A DNA stretch of 64,000 bases from Escarpia spicata. Its lineage: Eukaryota; Annelida; Polychaeta; Sabellida; Siboglinidae. The notes beneath the pieces were generated by a model. The model had not been told where the DNA came from. It did no database searches and saw nothing but the letters and a program-made list of their open reading frames with translations. Below are positions 1-9,527 of the stretch, piece by piece. The stretch is taken from the NCBI GenBank assembly GCA_963995525.1, contig OZ023213.1, positions 50,902,987-50,966,986 on the forward strand, in the 5' to 3' direction. How positions within the stretch are numbered: the stretch's first letter is position 1; the number at the start of each line of letters is the position of its first letter. Made by a program: the position numbers and the translations under genes.

Positions 1-117
1 ATGATGCACTGCACTTCCACTGCAGTCTCCTCTATCTTGCTCAGCACAGGCTCAGTTTCGCGGCAGCACAAGCATTCCTCTTCTGTGTCCAGTAGTTGGC
101 ACTGGCCACATTGACAC
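1..117 (-). CDS. P2X7-type cysteine-rich domain gene, second visible exon (partial)
   Basis: Read on the minus strand, this exon follows a TTTTTACAG acceptor (120-118) and opens with the cysteine cluster CQCGQCQ, then EEECLCCRE and a conserved-looking K/E-rich helix. It runs off the window start. This arrangement is characteristic of the P2X purinoceptor 7 intracellular cysteine-rich domain, which in invertebrates also occurs alone in many stand-alone proteins. Its first base completes a TGG codon begun at the end of the 17297-17586 exon, giving the family's NTDW-C-x-C-x-x-C arrangement. The two exons are separated by about 17.2 kb, almost all of it the Polinton. Molecular function is unknown. 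It could be a repeat-family copy rather than a single host gene. Confidence 0.6.
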
Positions 118-206
118 CTGTAAAAATACAAATTTCAGTCCAGTCGACTATGTGAGCTTTACAATAAAAGAAGGGGTGACAGGAAATGGGATGTTGGACC
201 ACAAAA

Positions 207-212
207 CATGTG
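207..212. repeat. 6-bp target site duplication, left copy (CATGTG)
   Basis: CATGTG immediately precedes the first TIR base and is repeated exactly after the right TIR at 16614-16619. Six-bp duplications are the hallmark of Polinton integrase insertion. Confidence 0.9.
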
Positions 213-421
213 AGTAGTATGTAGGTAAGGCATGGCCTCGCCCCGCCCCCTTTTAGGCCTAAGTCCATGCATAAAAAACGTCCTTATCTTTTTCGGGAAC
301 CTACTTATAAAAAAAGATCAAAGGGTTTTGTGTAACCTGAGAGAAATCGGGAACCTACTTATAAAAAACGTGATTGATGGCCTGTCACTTTTGATTGATA
401 ATATTAAGGCGCCATCTAGCG
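213..421 (+). repeat. Polinton left terminal inverted repeat (209 bp)
   Basis: It matches the reverse complement of 16404-16613 throughout, except for one missing A in a poly-A run (7 A here versus 8 on the right). It contains two internal copies of CGGGAACCTACTTATAAAAA (about 298 and 349). Homology stops after GCGCCATCTAGCG. Confidence 0.95.
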
Positions 422-712
422 GTTATTCCAGTAACGGCGTCCCTAGTTACGTGATAATATTAAGGCGCCATCTAGCGATTATTCCAGTAACAGCGTCCCT
501 AGTTACGATATAGCCATACGGTTATAGCTAAAACCACCGTGGTTATAAACCCACAGCGTCCATAGTTACGTTCTTTATATAACCGTACGGTTATAGTTAA
601 AACCACCGTGGTTATAAACCCACAGCGTCCCTAGTTACGATATAACCATACGGTTATAGCTAAAACCACCGTGGCTATATTATAGCTAAAACCACCGTGG
701 TTATGAAGGCGC
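397..712. repeat. Subterminal tandem repeats of the Polinton left arm
   Basis: Two repeat families lie next to the TIR. The first is a direct duplication of a unit containing GATAATATTAAGGCGCCATC and ending CCCTAGTTACG (about 397-508). The second is about three copies of a roughly 70-bp unit built around GGTTATAGCTAAAACCACCG and CCCACAGCGTC (about 505-712). They have no coding capacity. They could be transposase/terminal-protein or replication sites, but that is inference from position. Confidence 0.7.
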
Positions 713-1500
713 TAAACCCACTGTGTACGAGAATATCCCGCTGTACCCTACGCGCTGAGTAGCAGCGGCGATGGCCTTTGATCTACGGCCTAGTTACGGG
801 CGGTTAAATTTAGAATCACGGCTAGCTGCAGTCGCTGTGCGATTAACAGCAGCTAAACGGCTTAACCGTGGTTAGTTGGCGCTGAGCGTTTAATAAAATG
901 TATGGATGTAGCAGGCGCTGTGCGAATTGTGCGTTTAACGGTTAGGTGACACTGCGCGTTGTGAAACGAAATTTATTCAGCGTAGATCAGCGGCCTGGTA
1001 ACGTGGAATGTTTGCGTGCGGTGGATATAATATAGGAAGCAACGGTGGTGTAAGTGATATTTTATTATTCAAACATGAACGGTCGCCCCCTCATATTGTG
1101 TCGCTGCCGACTACTCCCCCGTGGTGGCGCAAGAGACGGGCGATGTCTTACGCGGGGGATCAACGGCGCGTTGAAACCACGTCGTTCGTATATTTCCTCC
1201 GGTGGTATTGGGGTACTCCATAGTCCGGTGGTGGTGTCCAGTCTTAGGAAGGTGGCTATTAGTCCATCGGGGGCGAGCTCGCTACTAGGGGATCGCCTAG
1301 CGGTGGGCGGTGTGACAACGGTCCGGCGAGAAGTGTCGACGGTGCCAGCGTCCCAATCTTCGGCGGGCTCTTCGACAGCTGTTTGGCGTACGGTCGGGCG
1401 GACAATGCATGTAGGAAGGTCGTGTGTAGACGGTCTGTTTCTCCGTGTCGGCAGTATGATAGGGCGTGGCAGGTGGTTTCTGTGAATAACGCATTTGACA
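713..1500. other. Polinton left-arm region with no convincing gene
   Basis: This is GC-richer DNA with short diverged repeats related to the CGGTTA/GCGCTGAG words of the subterminal repeats. A 143-codon frame is open on the plus strand at 1054-1485 and an 80-codon frame on the opposite strand, but neither resembles a known family and both are Arg/Ser-rich. Neither is called a gene. Confidence 0.4.
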
Positions 1501-2170
1501 ATTAAATAAAAGTAAATACGTATAGGAAAATGTAATAAATAATAAGTTATAAATCTGTACTAAATATAAGTAATTAAATAATAAGTTATGAAAAGTAATT
1601 AATAAAGAATGAAAACTTACAACTGTACTAAATAATAAGGAATTACATATATAATTAAAGAATATAAAGAATTACATATAGGTCTGTACTAAATATAAGT
1701 AATTAAATAATAAGTTATAAAAAAGTAATTAATAAAGAATGAAAACTTACAACTGTACTAAATAATAAGGAATTATATATATATATATAATTAAAGAATA
1801 AGACTTACATCTGTACTAAATATAAGTAATTAAATAATAAGTTATGAAAAGTAATTAATAAAGAATGAAAACTTACAACTGTACTAAATAATAAGGAATT
1901 ACATATATAATTAAAGAATATAAAGAATTACATATAGGTCTGTACTAAATATAAAAAAGTAATTAATAAAGAATGAAAACTTACAACTGTACTAAATAAT
2001 AAGGAATTACATATATAATTAAAGAATATAAAGAATGACATATAGGAAACTAAATTATAAAAGTATTTAATAAAGAATGAAAAACTTACAACTGTAGTAA
2101 TTAATAAAGAATTACATATATATTTAAATAATTACAGATAGGAAAGTTATAAAAATAAATAATAAGAAAT
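1500..2170. repeat. AT-rich tandem repeat block, about 130-bp units
   Basis: About four to five imperfect copies of a unit contain CTGTACTAAATATAAGTAAT, AATAATAAGTTATGAAAAGT and GAATGAAAACTTACAACTGT, starting near 1553, 1685, 1813 and 1940. It is very low in GC compared with the rest of the element. There is no coding potential. Confidence 0.7.
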
Positions 2171-2847
2171 ACAACGTACCGCTGTTCGTTTGCGGCGACA
2201 GGTTCTCGCGTAGCAAGTGTCTGGGAGGCAGCCATAAGCGCGAATGAACAAAGACCGTTGCATTATTTTCTAAAGTCAGGTATGTGTTAAGCGCGCATGC
2301 GCAAAAGTGACGTAAAACATCGAATGCAAAGAGATCAAAATAGCAATAAACGAACGTTTAAATGCATAAAATGAACCGTTGTATACGCTTAGTTAGGGAT
2401 CAGGCATATTGTGGAGTATTAATAATAGAGAAATTCAATTTGAAAGTCACATTTGACAACGAACGCGCTAACGTGAACGTAGAATTTTTTTCTTGGCAAT
2501 AACTAGAAACCGGATGGTAACGCAAGCCAGCTGTGGCGCGCGTGACGCTAATGGGGGTAGCTTATCGTGATTGGAATGTGAAGTGCGAACAATGCTTTTT
2601 CCAAAGCCTAACCGAATCGTTAAAAGTATGAATTTAAGCGTTGTGTGGGATCAGTGGAGAGTAGGGAATTATGTGGTGTTATTATTTTATTAAAAGTGGC
2701 TGTAAATAAACGTTTGTCAACGAACGCACTACATGACCGTTCATTTTTTTCCGAAAGTAAAAGTCATCGGATACTAGGCAGTTATGCGTTGTAATAGAAC
2801 CGTCGATTAGGGTGGTATGTGTTAAGTACGCATGCGCCGTATGTTGC
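2171..2847. other. Polinton left-arm intergenic region upstream of the first plus-strand gene
   Basis: No ORF of note. Two similar stretches, GGTATGTGTTAAGCGCGCAT (about 2279) and GGTATGTGTTAAGTACGCAT (about 2814), and a second pair of diverged repeats (about 2455-2520 and 2720-2780) suggest a duplicated promoter-proximal module. Confidence 0.4.
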
Positions 2848-2856
2848 TTATATAAA
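2848..2856 (+). promoter_or_regulatory. TATA box (TTATATAAA)
   Basis: A strong TATA element lies only 26 nt before the ATG at 2874 and is followed by a short out-of-frame ATG at 2861. The close spacing leaves it unclear which start codon is first in the mRNA. Confidence 0.5.
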
Positions 2857-2873
2857 CCGGATGAAAAATTCGT

Positions 2874-3332
2874 ATGTGGTATAACCCAAGTGGTCTGACT
2901 TTACAGCAGCAGCAGAAGTTCTACCACGGCATCGAGGCTGTGTCTTATAAAGATCAGTGCACGTATAGGGGGTGTTCCCGCTGCCGACGCAAGCTGTATC
3001 AGAAAACCACAGATGGCATTATGCTATGTCGAACCCACGGTGAACAGGATATGGTGAAAAATTTCTTTGCGCTGCGTGTGATGATACGAGACGGTGAAGA
3101 CGATGAAGATGAACTGTGGCTTACGTTGTTTGACACGCAAATGGCTAAGCTCGTTGAGTACCGGGCTGATTACTTGGTGGAATTAAATGAGGAGGAGCTT
3201 CGCGATACTGTACTTGAGTTAACAGGTACGAAAGTGGAGCTCAGTGTGCGTAAGACGTCGTGGCAAGGCGAAGCGTCTTATACGGTGCGCACACTGAGGA
3301 GATACGTCGGCGACGACGATGACGACTACTAA
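2874..3332 (+). CDS. Zinc-ribbon OB-fold protein, RPA1 C-terminal-like (possible ssDNA-binding protein)
   Basis: The ORF has 152 residues. Residues 29-55 carry C29, C34, C37, C52 and H55, followed by a beta-rich stretch (FFALRVMIRD, then LWLTLFD, residues 64-87). This order (zinc ribbon inserted in an OB fold, ending in a V/L-T-x-F-D/E strand) recalls the C-terminal ssDNA-binding domain of replication protein A subunit 1. The tail is acidic (GDDDDDY). An ssDNA-binding role would fit a protein-primed replicon. This is recognition by pattern, not by alignment. The TAA stop lies in a CTAAT, 19 nt upstream of a putative splice acceptor (AG at 3350-3351). Alternative reading: the first exon of a spliced early transcript. 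Confidence 0.5.
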   Translation: MWYNPSGLTLQQQQKFYHGIEAVSYKDQCTYRGCSRCRRKLYQKTTDGIMLCRTHGEQDMVKNFFALRVMIRDGEDDEDELWLTLFDTQMAKLVEYRADYLVELNEEELRDTVLELTGTKVELSVRKTSWQGEASYTVRTLRRYVGDDDDDY

Positions 3333-3351
3333 TGGGTTTCTTGTGTTATAG

Positions 3352-3477
3352 GAGTCCCCACTGGTGACAGCATTGTTGACGCGTAAACCGACGAGTGACG
3401 AGGCTGCGCGCCTACTAGCCGAGATAGTTGAAAATTACGTAATGGCCTGGTGTTCAGCTTACGAAGCGAGGCGCTAG
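3352..3477 (+). CDS. Small exon-like ORF (41 aa) after splice acceptor, Polinton early region
   Basis: The frame opens directly after TTGTGTTATAG (AG 3350-3351), has no ATG at its start, and reads 41 codons to TAG. The peptide is helical and charged (EAARLLAEIVENYV). Downstream, 3478-3530 is a decayed duplicate of its last ~50 bp (AGATAGTCGAA, TGGTGCTCAGCTTA). Probably an alternative or internal exon of the early transcript unit. Not recognised. Confidence 0.35.
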   Translation, partial: ESPLVTALLTRKPTSDEAARLLAEIVENYVMAWCSAYEARR

Positions 3478-3550
3478 TCGAGATAGTCGAAACATAATAG
3501 CATGGTGCTCAGCTTATTTAAAGCATGACATTTATTTCTTTTGTCTGTAG

Positions 3551-3721
3551 GAGGTGCGTCGTGTACTGTTGGCCATGTTAGCGAATAACGAAAGGATGCG
3601 TGCAAGGTACGCGGAGGTTGCCTTGTTTGTACAAACACTGCTGGACAGGGGAGTGACGGATAGTGAAGCGAGAGACGCTGCGCTGCTGGCCCATATTTCT
3701 GCTGAAAAAGAGGCGGACTAA
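3551..3721 (+). CDS. Small exon-like ORF (56 aa; internal ATG at 3575 gives 48 aa), Polinton early region
   Basis: The frame opens right after TTTGTCTGTAG (AG 3549-3550) and runs in phase 0 through an ATG at 3575 to TAA at 3719-3721. The peptide is strongly helical (RYAEVALFVQTLLDRG, EARDAALLAHI). The TAA is part of CTAAT and sits exactly 19 nt before the next acceptor. An AAG/GTACGC donor-like site occurs inside at about 3604, so it could be a longer exon with a retained intron. No family recognised. Confidence 0.4.
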   Translation, partial: EVRRVLLAMLANNERMRARYAEVALFVQTLLDRGVTDSEARDAALLAHISAEKEAD

Positions 3722-3740
3722 TAGTAATGTGTGTTTGTAG

Positions 3741-3857
3741 AGAGCACGACGGCTTGAACGTGAGAGACTACTACTGAAGTACGACGATGAGGCGCGCACA
3801 AAGTATGCGCACGCGATACGGTCGTGCGCACGTTCGCCGTGGGACTGGGAAGTCTAA
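3741..3857 (+). CDS. Small exon-like ORF (38 aa), Polinton early region
   Basis: The frame opens right after GTGTTTGTAG (AG 3739-3740), without an ATG, and ends in TAA at 3855-3857. The N-terminal part is very basic (RARRLERERLLLK) and the tail is SPWDWEV. The stop again lies in a CTAAT, 19 nt before an acceptor (AG 3875-3876). Most likely an alternative 3' exon. Unrecognised. Confidence 0.35.
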   Translation, partial: RARRLERERLLLKYDDEARTKYAHAIRSCARSPWDWEV

Positions 3858-3896
3858 TTATAATGTATGTTTGTAGGCGCCTGCTTTGTGCTGTAG

Positions 3897-4502
3897 GGGT
3901 GCGTGGGCGGTGTCGATAACGCGTTGGACGCTATCATTGAGGAGGCGCTTGGTGCACCGCCGGCTTACGAAAGTCTGCACCAGATCGTGCCGTCGTGTTG
4001 TTGGGATTCAGCACCACCGGAAGTGATACAACGACACGTCGTCGAGACGGGGCGGGGTCCGTTGGCCTGCCGCTATGAACGACACGCGATGTCCATTCTC
4101 GCCGAACAATTCGGTGAGATGATACTCGAGACGGCGCGCGATCGATGCGGTGCGTGCGAGGTCAATGAAGGCTGTCCGTACGTGCATATGGTCGGCTATC
4201 GAGCGGGTCGGCCTACTCGTGTGTACACACAGCGCTACGACAACGTATCCGACCTCGTCACGCATCACTTCAACGCCGTGTTGGAAACGTGTCTACGTCG
4301 ATCGCTGATACCGACCTTCGGGCGTCTCGTGCAGCTACTACACGTTAAGGCGTACGGACAGCAACCGGGGCGTGCTGGGGAGCTGTATTTGGTCCAGTTC
4401 GTGTCGGACTGGCTACTTGGCACGGATTGGCGCGACTACGTCAACCGAGCTCGACTGGAATCGGCCGTGCACGTGTACATCCAGTGCAGAAGCGGCGTCT
4501 AG
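3897..4502 (+). CDS. Polinton orphan protein, 201 codons, cysteine-containing
   Basis: The frame opens after a CTGTAG acceptor-like site (AG 3895-3896). There is no ATG near the start (first candidate is GTG at 3903), so it is probably a spliced exon rather than a free ORF. It contains a C-x2-C-x5-C-x3-H cluster (CGACEVNEGCPYVH) and is otherwise helical. It ends at TAG 4500-4502, followed by AATAAA at 4564-4569. GC-rich codon use matches the polymerase gene. It occupies the variable early position just upstream of polB. No known family recognised. Confidence 0.55.
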   Translation, partial: GCVGGVDNALDAIIEEALGAPPAYESLHQIVPSCCWDSAPPEVIQRHVVETGRGPLACRYERHAMSILAEQFGEMILETARDRCGACEVNEGCPYVHMVGYRAGRPTRVYTQRYDNVSDLVTHHFNAVLETCLRRSLIPTFGRLVQLLHVKAYGQQPGRAGELYLVQFVSDWLLGTDWRDYVNRARLESAVHVYIQCRSGV

Positions 4503-4604
4503 TCTGAATGAACATTACTGCTTATTCTGCTGCTTTAATCGCTTTACGTTGTACGATACGCTTAATAAAACGTTGAAAATGTACGTTCCGTGTCCGAGTT
4601 AATT

Positions 4605-4726
<122 letters not shown>

Positions 4727-4727
4727 C

Positions 4728-4911
4728 ACCGCGCATCGTTACTTAACAAAACCGTCACCCCACTTAACAAAACACTGCGCATGTCCGTACCGCGCATCGT
4801 TACTTAACAAAACCGCCACCCCACTTAACAAAACACTGCGCATGTCCGTACCGCGCATCGTTACTTAACAAAAACCACCACCCCACTTAACAAAACACTG
4901 CGCATGTCCGT
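4728..4911. repeat. 61-bp tandem repeat, three copies, upstream of polB
   Basis: Units start at 4728, 4789 and 4850 (ACCGCGCATCGTTACTTAAC). Each contains two CACTTAACAAAA/ACTTAACAAAA words and one GCGCATGTCCGT. They sit directly upstream of the polB TATA box, so they could be promoter or origin elements. Confidence 0.8.
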
Positions 4912-4927
4912 ACCACCACCACCTCTG

Positions 4928-4936
4928 TTATAAATA
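4928..4936 (+). promoter_or_regulatory. TATA box of polB (TTATAAATA)
   Basis: TATAAATA starts 43 nt before the polB ATG at 4972, a spacing shared with several minus-strand genes of the element. Confidence 0.7.
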
Positions 4937-4971
4937 GGGGTGTTCGAAAAAGTAGCAGCACAAAAAACAGT

Positions 4972-7900
4972 ATGCCGCCTACTACTAGGTGGCAATGTCC
5001 GAAATGCGGTACTTATTTCACGAAACAGTCGACGTTAGAGCGACACGCGAAGAGTTCGAAACGATGCGGCGATAACGCGCTATGCGTAAAGCGACGAGAG
5101 TTTCCGAAATGTGGCGTAACGTACAGTACGCGCGCCGCGATGCTACGACACCTGAGGGAACGGTGCGGTCATCCGGAGGTGTCGCCACCTCCCGATGATT
5201 CTTCCAATCCACCACCGCCACCATCAGCCGACGCTCTTCAACGCGTCGTGGACGAGCATCGACGTAGCATAGAGACGTCGGTAGCGCTCGGTGCCGTGTA
5301 GTCCCGCTACAACTATCGCATGACCGCCTGTACGAGTACGAGGGTGCTCGAACCGCGTTTGAGGGTTATGTTTCGCGAACAAAAGAATGCGTTTAAAATA
5401 AACGTAAGCTATGGTTTCGTGTTACGCCACAAGGTGTCGGATCGTTACCGCTATTTTCATTCGTCCTGTAACTGCTGCGGTCGCCTTCTCGAAATGCCCG
5501 CCCTCGTAACCGATAGCCGTTCTTTCGAACGATTCCTCGACGTCGTGCGCACGACCGACGTACTACAGTACGTCATCGCGCAGCGTCCCGACTCGGGGTG
5601 GGTGGTCGAGCTCGTAACGAACGCCACCTACTTCGTGAATGCTATCCTAAACCATCCTATCGGGTGCGTTGGCGCCGCGCTCCCCGCCTACGTGCGCAAC
5701 AACAAGCACGTCGTGACGTTGACGAACGATCGTCGAGGCACGCCCTACGACGATCATCTATGCCTCTTCCGGTGCATCGGCCTCCACCTGCAAGGCGGCT
5801 GCGAAAGGCGGAACGGGGGGAGACTAAATACGACCCGTTTAACGCGAGTCGCTAAACAACTGCGCGCGCACTACGGCACGACGCCGAACGGCGTGCGCCT
5901 GAACGAACTGGAACGCGTGGAGACGATTTTCGGCATCAACATCGCCGTCTATCGACTGACGGCGACTGGCGCCGCCGAACTAGTCCGTCGGTCGATCGAA
6001 ACGCACCCCACGACCCTGAACGTCAACCTGTACGAGAAGCACTTCTCGTACATAGTCGACCTGCGCGCGTACGCGAAAACGTACAAGTGCTCGAAATGCG
6101 GCAACTCCCTCTGGCGGTGGCCGTCGCATTTACGACGTCACGAAGCGACGTGCGAGGGCGGTGTTCGTCACGTGTTCCCCGGCGGCGTCTACCGACCGAC
6201 GCCGTGCGTATTTCAACGGCTCGACGACGAAGGTATCGACGTCGGCGACGACGATCTGCGCTACTATCCGTACCGCGCGACATTCGATTTTGAATGTTAT
6301 TTTGCCGCCAACGATCTGCCGCCGGATACCGACAAATGTCGGTGGCTAGCGCGACACGAACTGCTCAGCGTGAGCGTTGCGTCGAACGTGCCCGGACACG
6401 AAGCGGCGCGCTGTTACGTCACGACCGGTGATTCGGCCGACCTAGCGCGTCGCCTCATCGATGACCTGGAAGCCGTGAGCGCGGCGGCGTGCGCGGTTCT
6501 ACGCCCCCGCTATGACGCGGTCTTCGAGGCGCTCGAAGCGCTCGACGAAGACTGGCGGCGACGACGCGACGACGACAACGATTCGTCACCGTATGCCGCA
6601 CTCGCCGACCGCCTGTGGACGCACCTTCGTCAAATGCCCGTACTGGGCTTCAACAGCGGTAAGTACGATTTGAATGTCGTCAAAAAGTACTTGACCCCCC
6701 TGCTCATAACCGACGACGCGCAGCACACATCGTCGGCGTTCACCATTAAACGACAGAACGCGTACATGTGCCTGACGACGTAGGCGTTGAAATTTCTCGA
6801 CATAACTAATTACCTCGCGCCCGGTGTCAGCTACGAGCGCTATCTGAAAGCGTACGGCTGCGCGGCGACAAAGGGGTACTTTCCGTACGAATATATCTAC
6901 GCGTTGACGCGCCTGGACGAGACCGTCATGCCGCCGCGCGAAACTTTCTACAGCCTCCTGAAACGCGAGGGAATCTCCGCGGAGGCGTACGAAATTTGTG
7001 CGACGGCGTGGCGCGACGAGCGCATGACGACGATGCGCGATTTTCTAATCTGGTATAATAACCGAGATGTGGCGCCGTTTCTCGAAGTCCTCGAGCGGCA
7101 GTTCGCCTTCTATCGCCGTCAGCGCATCGACATGTTCAAGGACGCCATCAGCGTACCGGGGTTGACGTTGTTGTACCTATTCAACGACCTGCCGCTGTCA
7201 ATCCATTTCTCGCTCAACCCGTGTCGTTCGATAGTCGGCTATGACGCGAACGGCCTCTATCTATCGGCGATGATGCGGGAAATGCCGACGGGTTGGTACA
7301 CGCGCCGACGCGCGGAGAACGGCTTTCGAGCGGAACGTGTGCACCGCTACGGTCGTATGGCCGTAGAGTGGTTGACGTACGAAGCGGAACGAATCGGCAC
7401 TCCTATACGGCACCAGTTGAACGGACGCGAGAAGCGCGTCGGTAAGTACCGAGTCGACGGTTGGTGCGCCGCCACGCGAACGGCGTATCAATTTCACGAC
7501 TGTTACTTTCACGGCTGCCCGATATGCCAGACGCACGTGACGACGAACGCCGTCAACGGTCAACCGATGACGACGCTGTACGCCGCGACGATCGCCGTGA
7601 CGGCCTACCTGCGCCGCCACGTCGATGCCGTCGTCGAAATGTGGGAGTGCCAGTGGCGAGCCGTGAGACCCCCCGTGGCGCCACCCGACGCGTGGCAACC
7701 GGCGGGGTGCGTAACGCACTCGACGATACTGGAGGGTGTACGCGACGGCTCTCTATTCGGTCTCGTGCAGTGTGATATCGCCGTGCCGGAAGCGCTGCGC
7801 GCTAAGTTCGCCGAAATGCAGCCCGTGTTCAAGAACGTCGATATCACGCGCGACGATCTCAGCCCGTTCATACGCCGCTACGCCGAGTCGCACGATCTAC

Positions 7901-8912
7901 TCACCCGACCTCAACGGACGCTCGTCGGTAGCTACTTCGGCACGGCGATCGTGCTCGCCACGCCCCTCCTACGCTGGTATCTGGAGCACGGGCTCGTCGT
8001 CGCGCGCATCTACCAGGTGATCGAGTACACGCCGATCGCCTGCTTTCGCCGTTTCGGCGACACGGTGTCGACGGCGCAACGCGAGGGCGACGTCGACCCC
8101 GACAAAGCGATCATCGCCGACACCTTTAAACTACTCGGCAACAGTTCGTACGGGAAGACGATTACGCGCGTCGATCGGCACCGGGATATCAAGTACGCTA
8201 CGCCGGTAGGCGCCTCGCAACTCGTCAACAACCGTCGCTTCCGGCAACTCGACGTCGTCGTCGACGACGAGCTGTACGAGGTGGCGCTGAATAAGCGCAC
8301 CGTCGTCTACGGCCTGCCGATTCAAATCGGTTATTTCGTGTATCAATACGCGAAATTACGAATGCTCGAATTTTATTACGACTTCGTCGACGCCTACATT
8401 CCACGCCCGCTCTTCCAGTAGTGCGCTATGGACACCGACTCGGCGTACATAGCCCTCGCGGGTCACGACATCGACGCGCTCGTACCGGAAGCGCTGCGCG
8501 AACACTACTTCCGGAATCGATCGCTCTGGTTTCCGGCCGAATGTGGGAGGGTGGGGACTGCTGCTGTGCGCGCCGTCTTCTATTCGATCGTCGAACGCCG
8601 GGTCTCTTCAAAGAAGAGTGGCGCGGCGACGGAATCGTGGCGCTGTGCAGTAAGACGTACTACTGCTTCGGTGGCGACAACGGCGCGAAGTACAGCACGA
8701 AGGGATTGAGCAAACGTCAGAACGATATCGACGAGCACACCTTCCTCGCCGTACTGCGCGACCGACGCAGCGGCGTCGGTTGGAACCGCGGCTTCCAGGT
8801 GAAAAACTCGTCCGTGTTGACGTACGTTCAAGAGCGCGCGGCGTTGAGCTATTTCTACGCTAAACGCCGCGTGCTCGACGACGGCGTCACCACGGCACCG
8901 ATACTCGTCTAA
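4972..8912 (+). CDS. polB: Protein-primed family B DNA polymerase (Polinton), interrupted by three in-frame TAGs and one frameshift
   Basis: This replicates the element by protein priming. Two C2H2/C2HC zinc fingers come first (CPKCG...H...C near the start, KCGVTYSTRAAMLRH about 40 residues later), then the Polinton polB N-terminal region. The exonuclease motifs FDFECYF (about 6284) and GFNSGKYDL (about 6646) follow, then palm motif A (DANGLYLSAM, about 7240), motif B (LLGNSSYGKT, about 8134), and motif C (MDTDSAY, 8428) with the thumb (RTPGLFKEEW, CSKTYYC). In-frame TAGs lie at 5299-5301, 6781-6783 and 8419-8421; all flanking segments are in one frame. A shift of one base (mod 3) occurs between about 8550 and 8590, after which the last ~110 codons run in another frame to TAA at 8910-8912. 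As assembled it cannot make a full-length enzyme without recoding. Confidence 0.93.
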
Positions 8913-9003
8913 CTCGTATAACAACAACTAACTCGCCTAACCTACCTTAGGGGTGGGGAGCCGCCTAGGGGTAGGGTTCTGTATGTATGTATGTAGGTAG
9001 GGT

Positions 9004-9043
9004 AATAAAACACAATTGCGTACATTTCATCGTTTTTTTTATT
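9004..9043. terminator. Convergent poly(A) signals between the two Polinton gene arms
   Basis: AATAAA on the plus strand at 9004-9009 follows polB. The complement of AATAAA at 9038-9043 serves the minus-strand capsid/protease arm. Only about 160 bp separate the two coding arms. Confidence 0.75.
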
Positions 9044-9069
9044 ACTACTATACACGTAAAAGCGAAGCG

Positions 9070-9525
9070 TTAATGCAATGGCTTTAGCCAATCGAATACG
9101 AGACAGTCATTGTTCACCCGATTGGTGCCGAATAGGTTCTGGAACGACGTCAACGGCATGCCGCGACATCGGAGGAGTAGGTAGGCGACGCAATATTGTC
9201 CGCATACGTTAGAGACGACGCTCTGCAATCGCTTGTCGTTGTACGTCCACGCGTCGCCGCAGTGTCGGTGCAGGAAGGCGCGGAAGTCGGCGTGCAGCGG
9301 CGGCAGACCGTACGAATCGAAGTACTCGCTGACGCCTCGCCGATCGACGTAGACGGCCACCCAGTGCTCCCCCGGTTCGCCGCCGTCGTCGGTATTGCAC
9401 ACGAAGGCCATCGGGTAAGTGGTGGTGGTGGTGGAAAGTAGCGCGTCTTTAGGCACGACGCCGACGACGATGCGTTTAGCGTACGCGTCGAGTTCGAGGC
9501 GACGCAGCAGTTGGAACGTATCCAT
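9070..9525 (-). CDS. Adenain-like cysteine protease (capsid maturation)
   Basis: 151 residues. The catalytic set is visible in adenovirus-protease order: H54 in GEHWVAVY, D70 in YFDSYG, Q101, and C112 in CGQYCVAYLL. Length and spacing fit Polinton PRO proteins, which are thought to process capsid precursors. The ATG at 9525 lies just after the major capsid stop. It is intact. It is the last gene of the minus-strand structural cluster, upstream of the shared poly(A) region. Confidence 0.93.
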   Translation of the reverse strand: MDTFQLLRRLELDAYAKRIVVGVVPKDALLSTTTTTYPMAFVCNTDDGGEPGEHWVAVYVDRRGVSEYFDSYGLPPLHADFRAFLHRHCGDAWTYNDKRLQSVVSNVCGQYCVAYLLLRCRGMPLTSFQNLFGTNRVNNDCLVFDWLKPLH

Positions 9526-9527
9526 GG

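Noticed and set aside
1054..1485. 143-codon plus-strand frame in the Polinton left arm
   Set aside because: No family resemblance, Arg/Ser-rich composition typical of chance GC-rich frames, and an overlapping frame on the other strand of similar quality.
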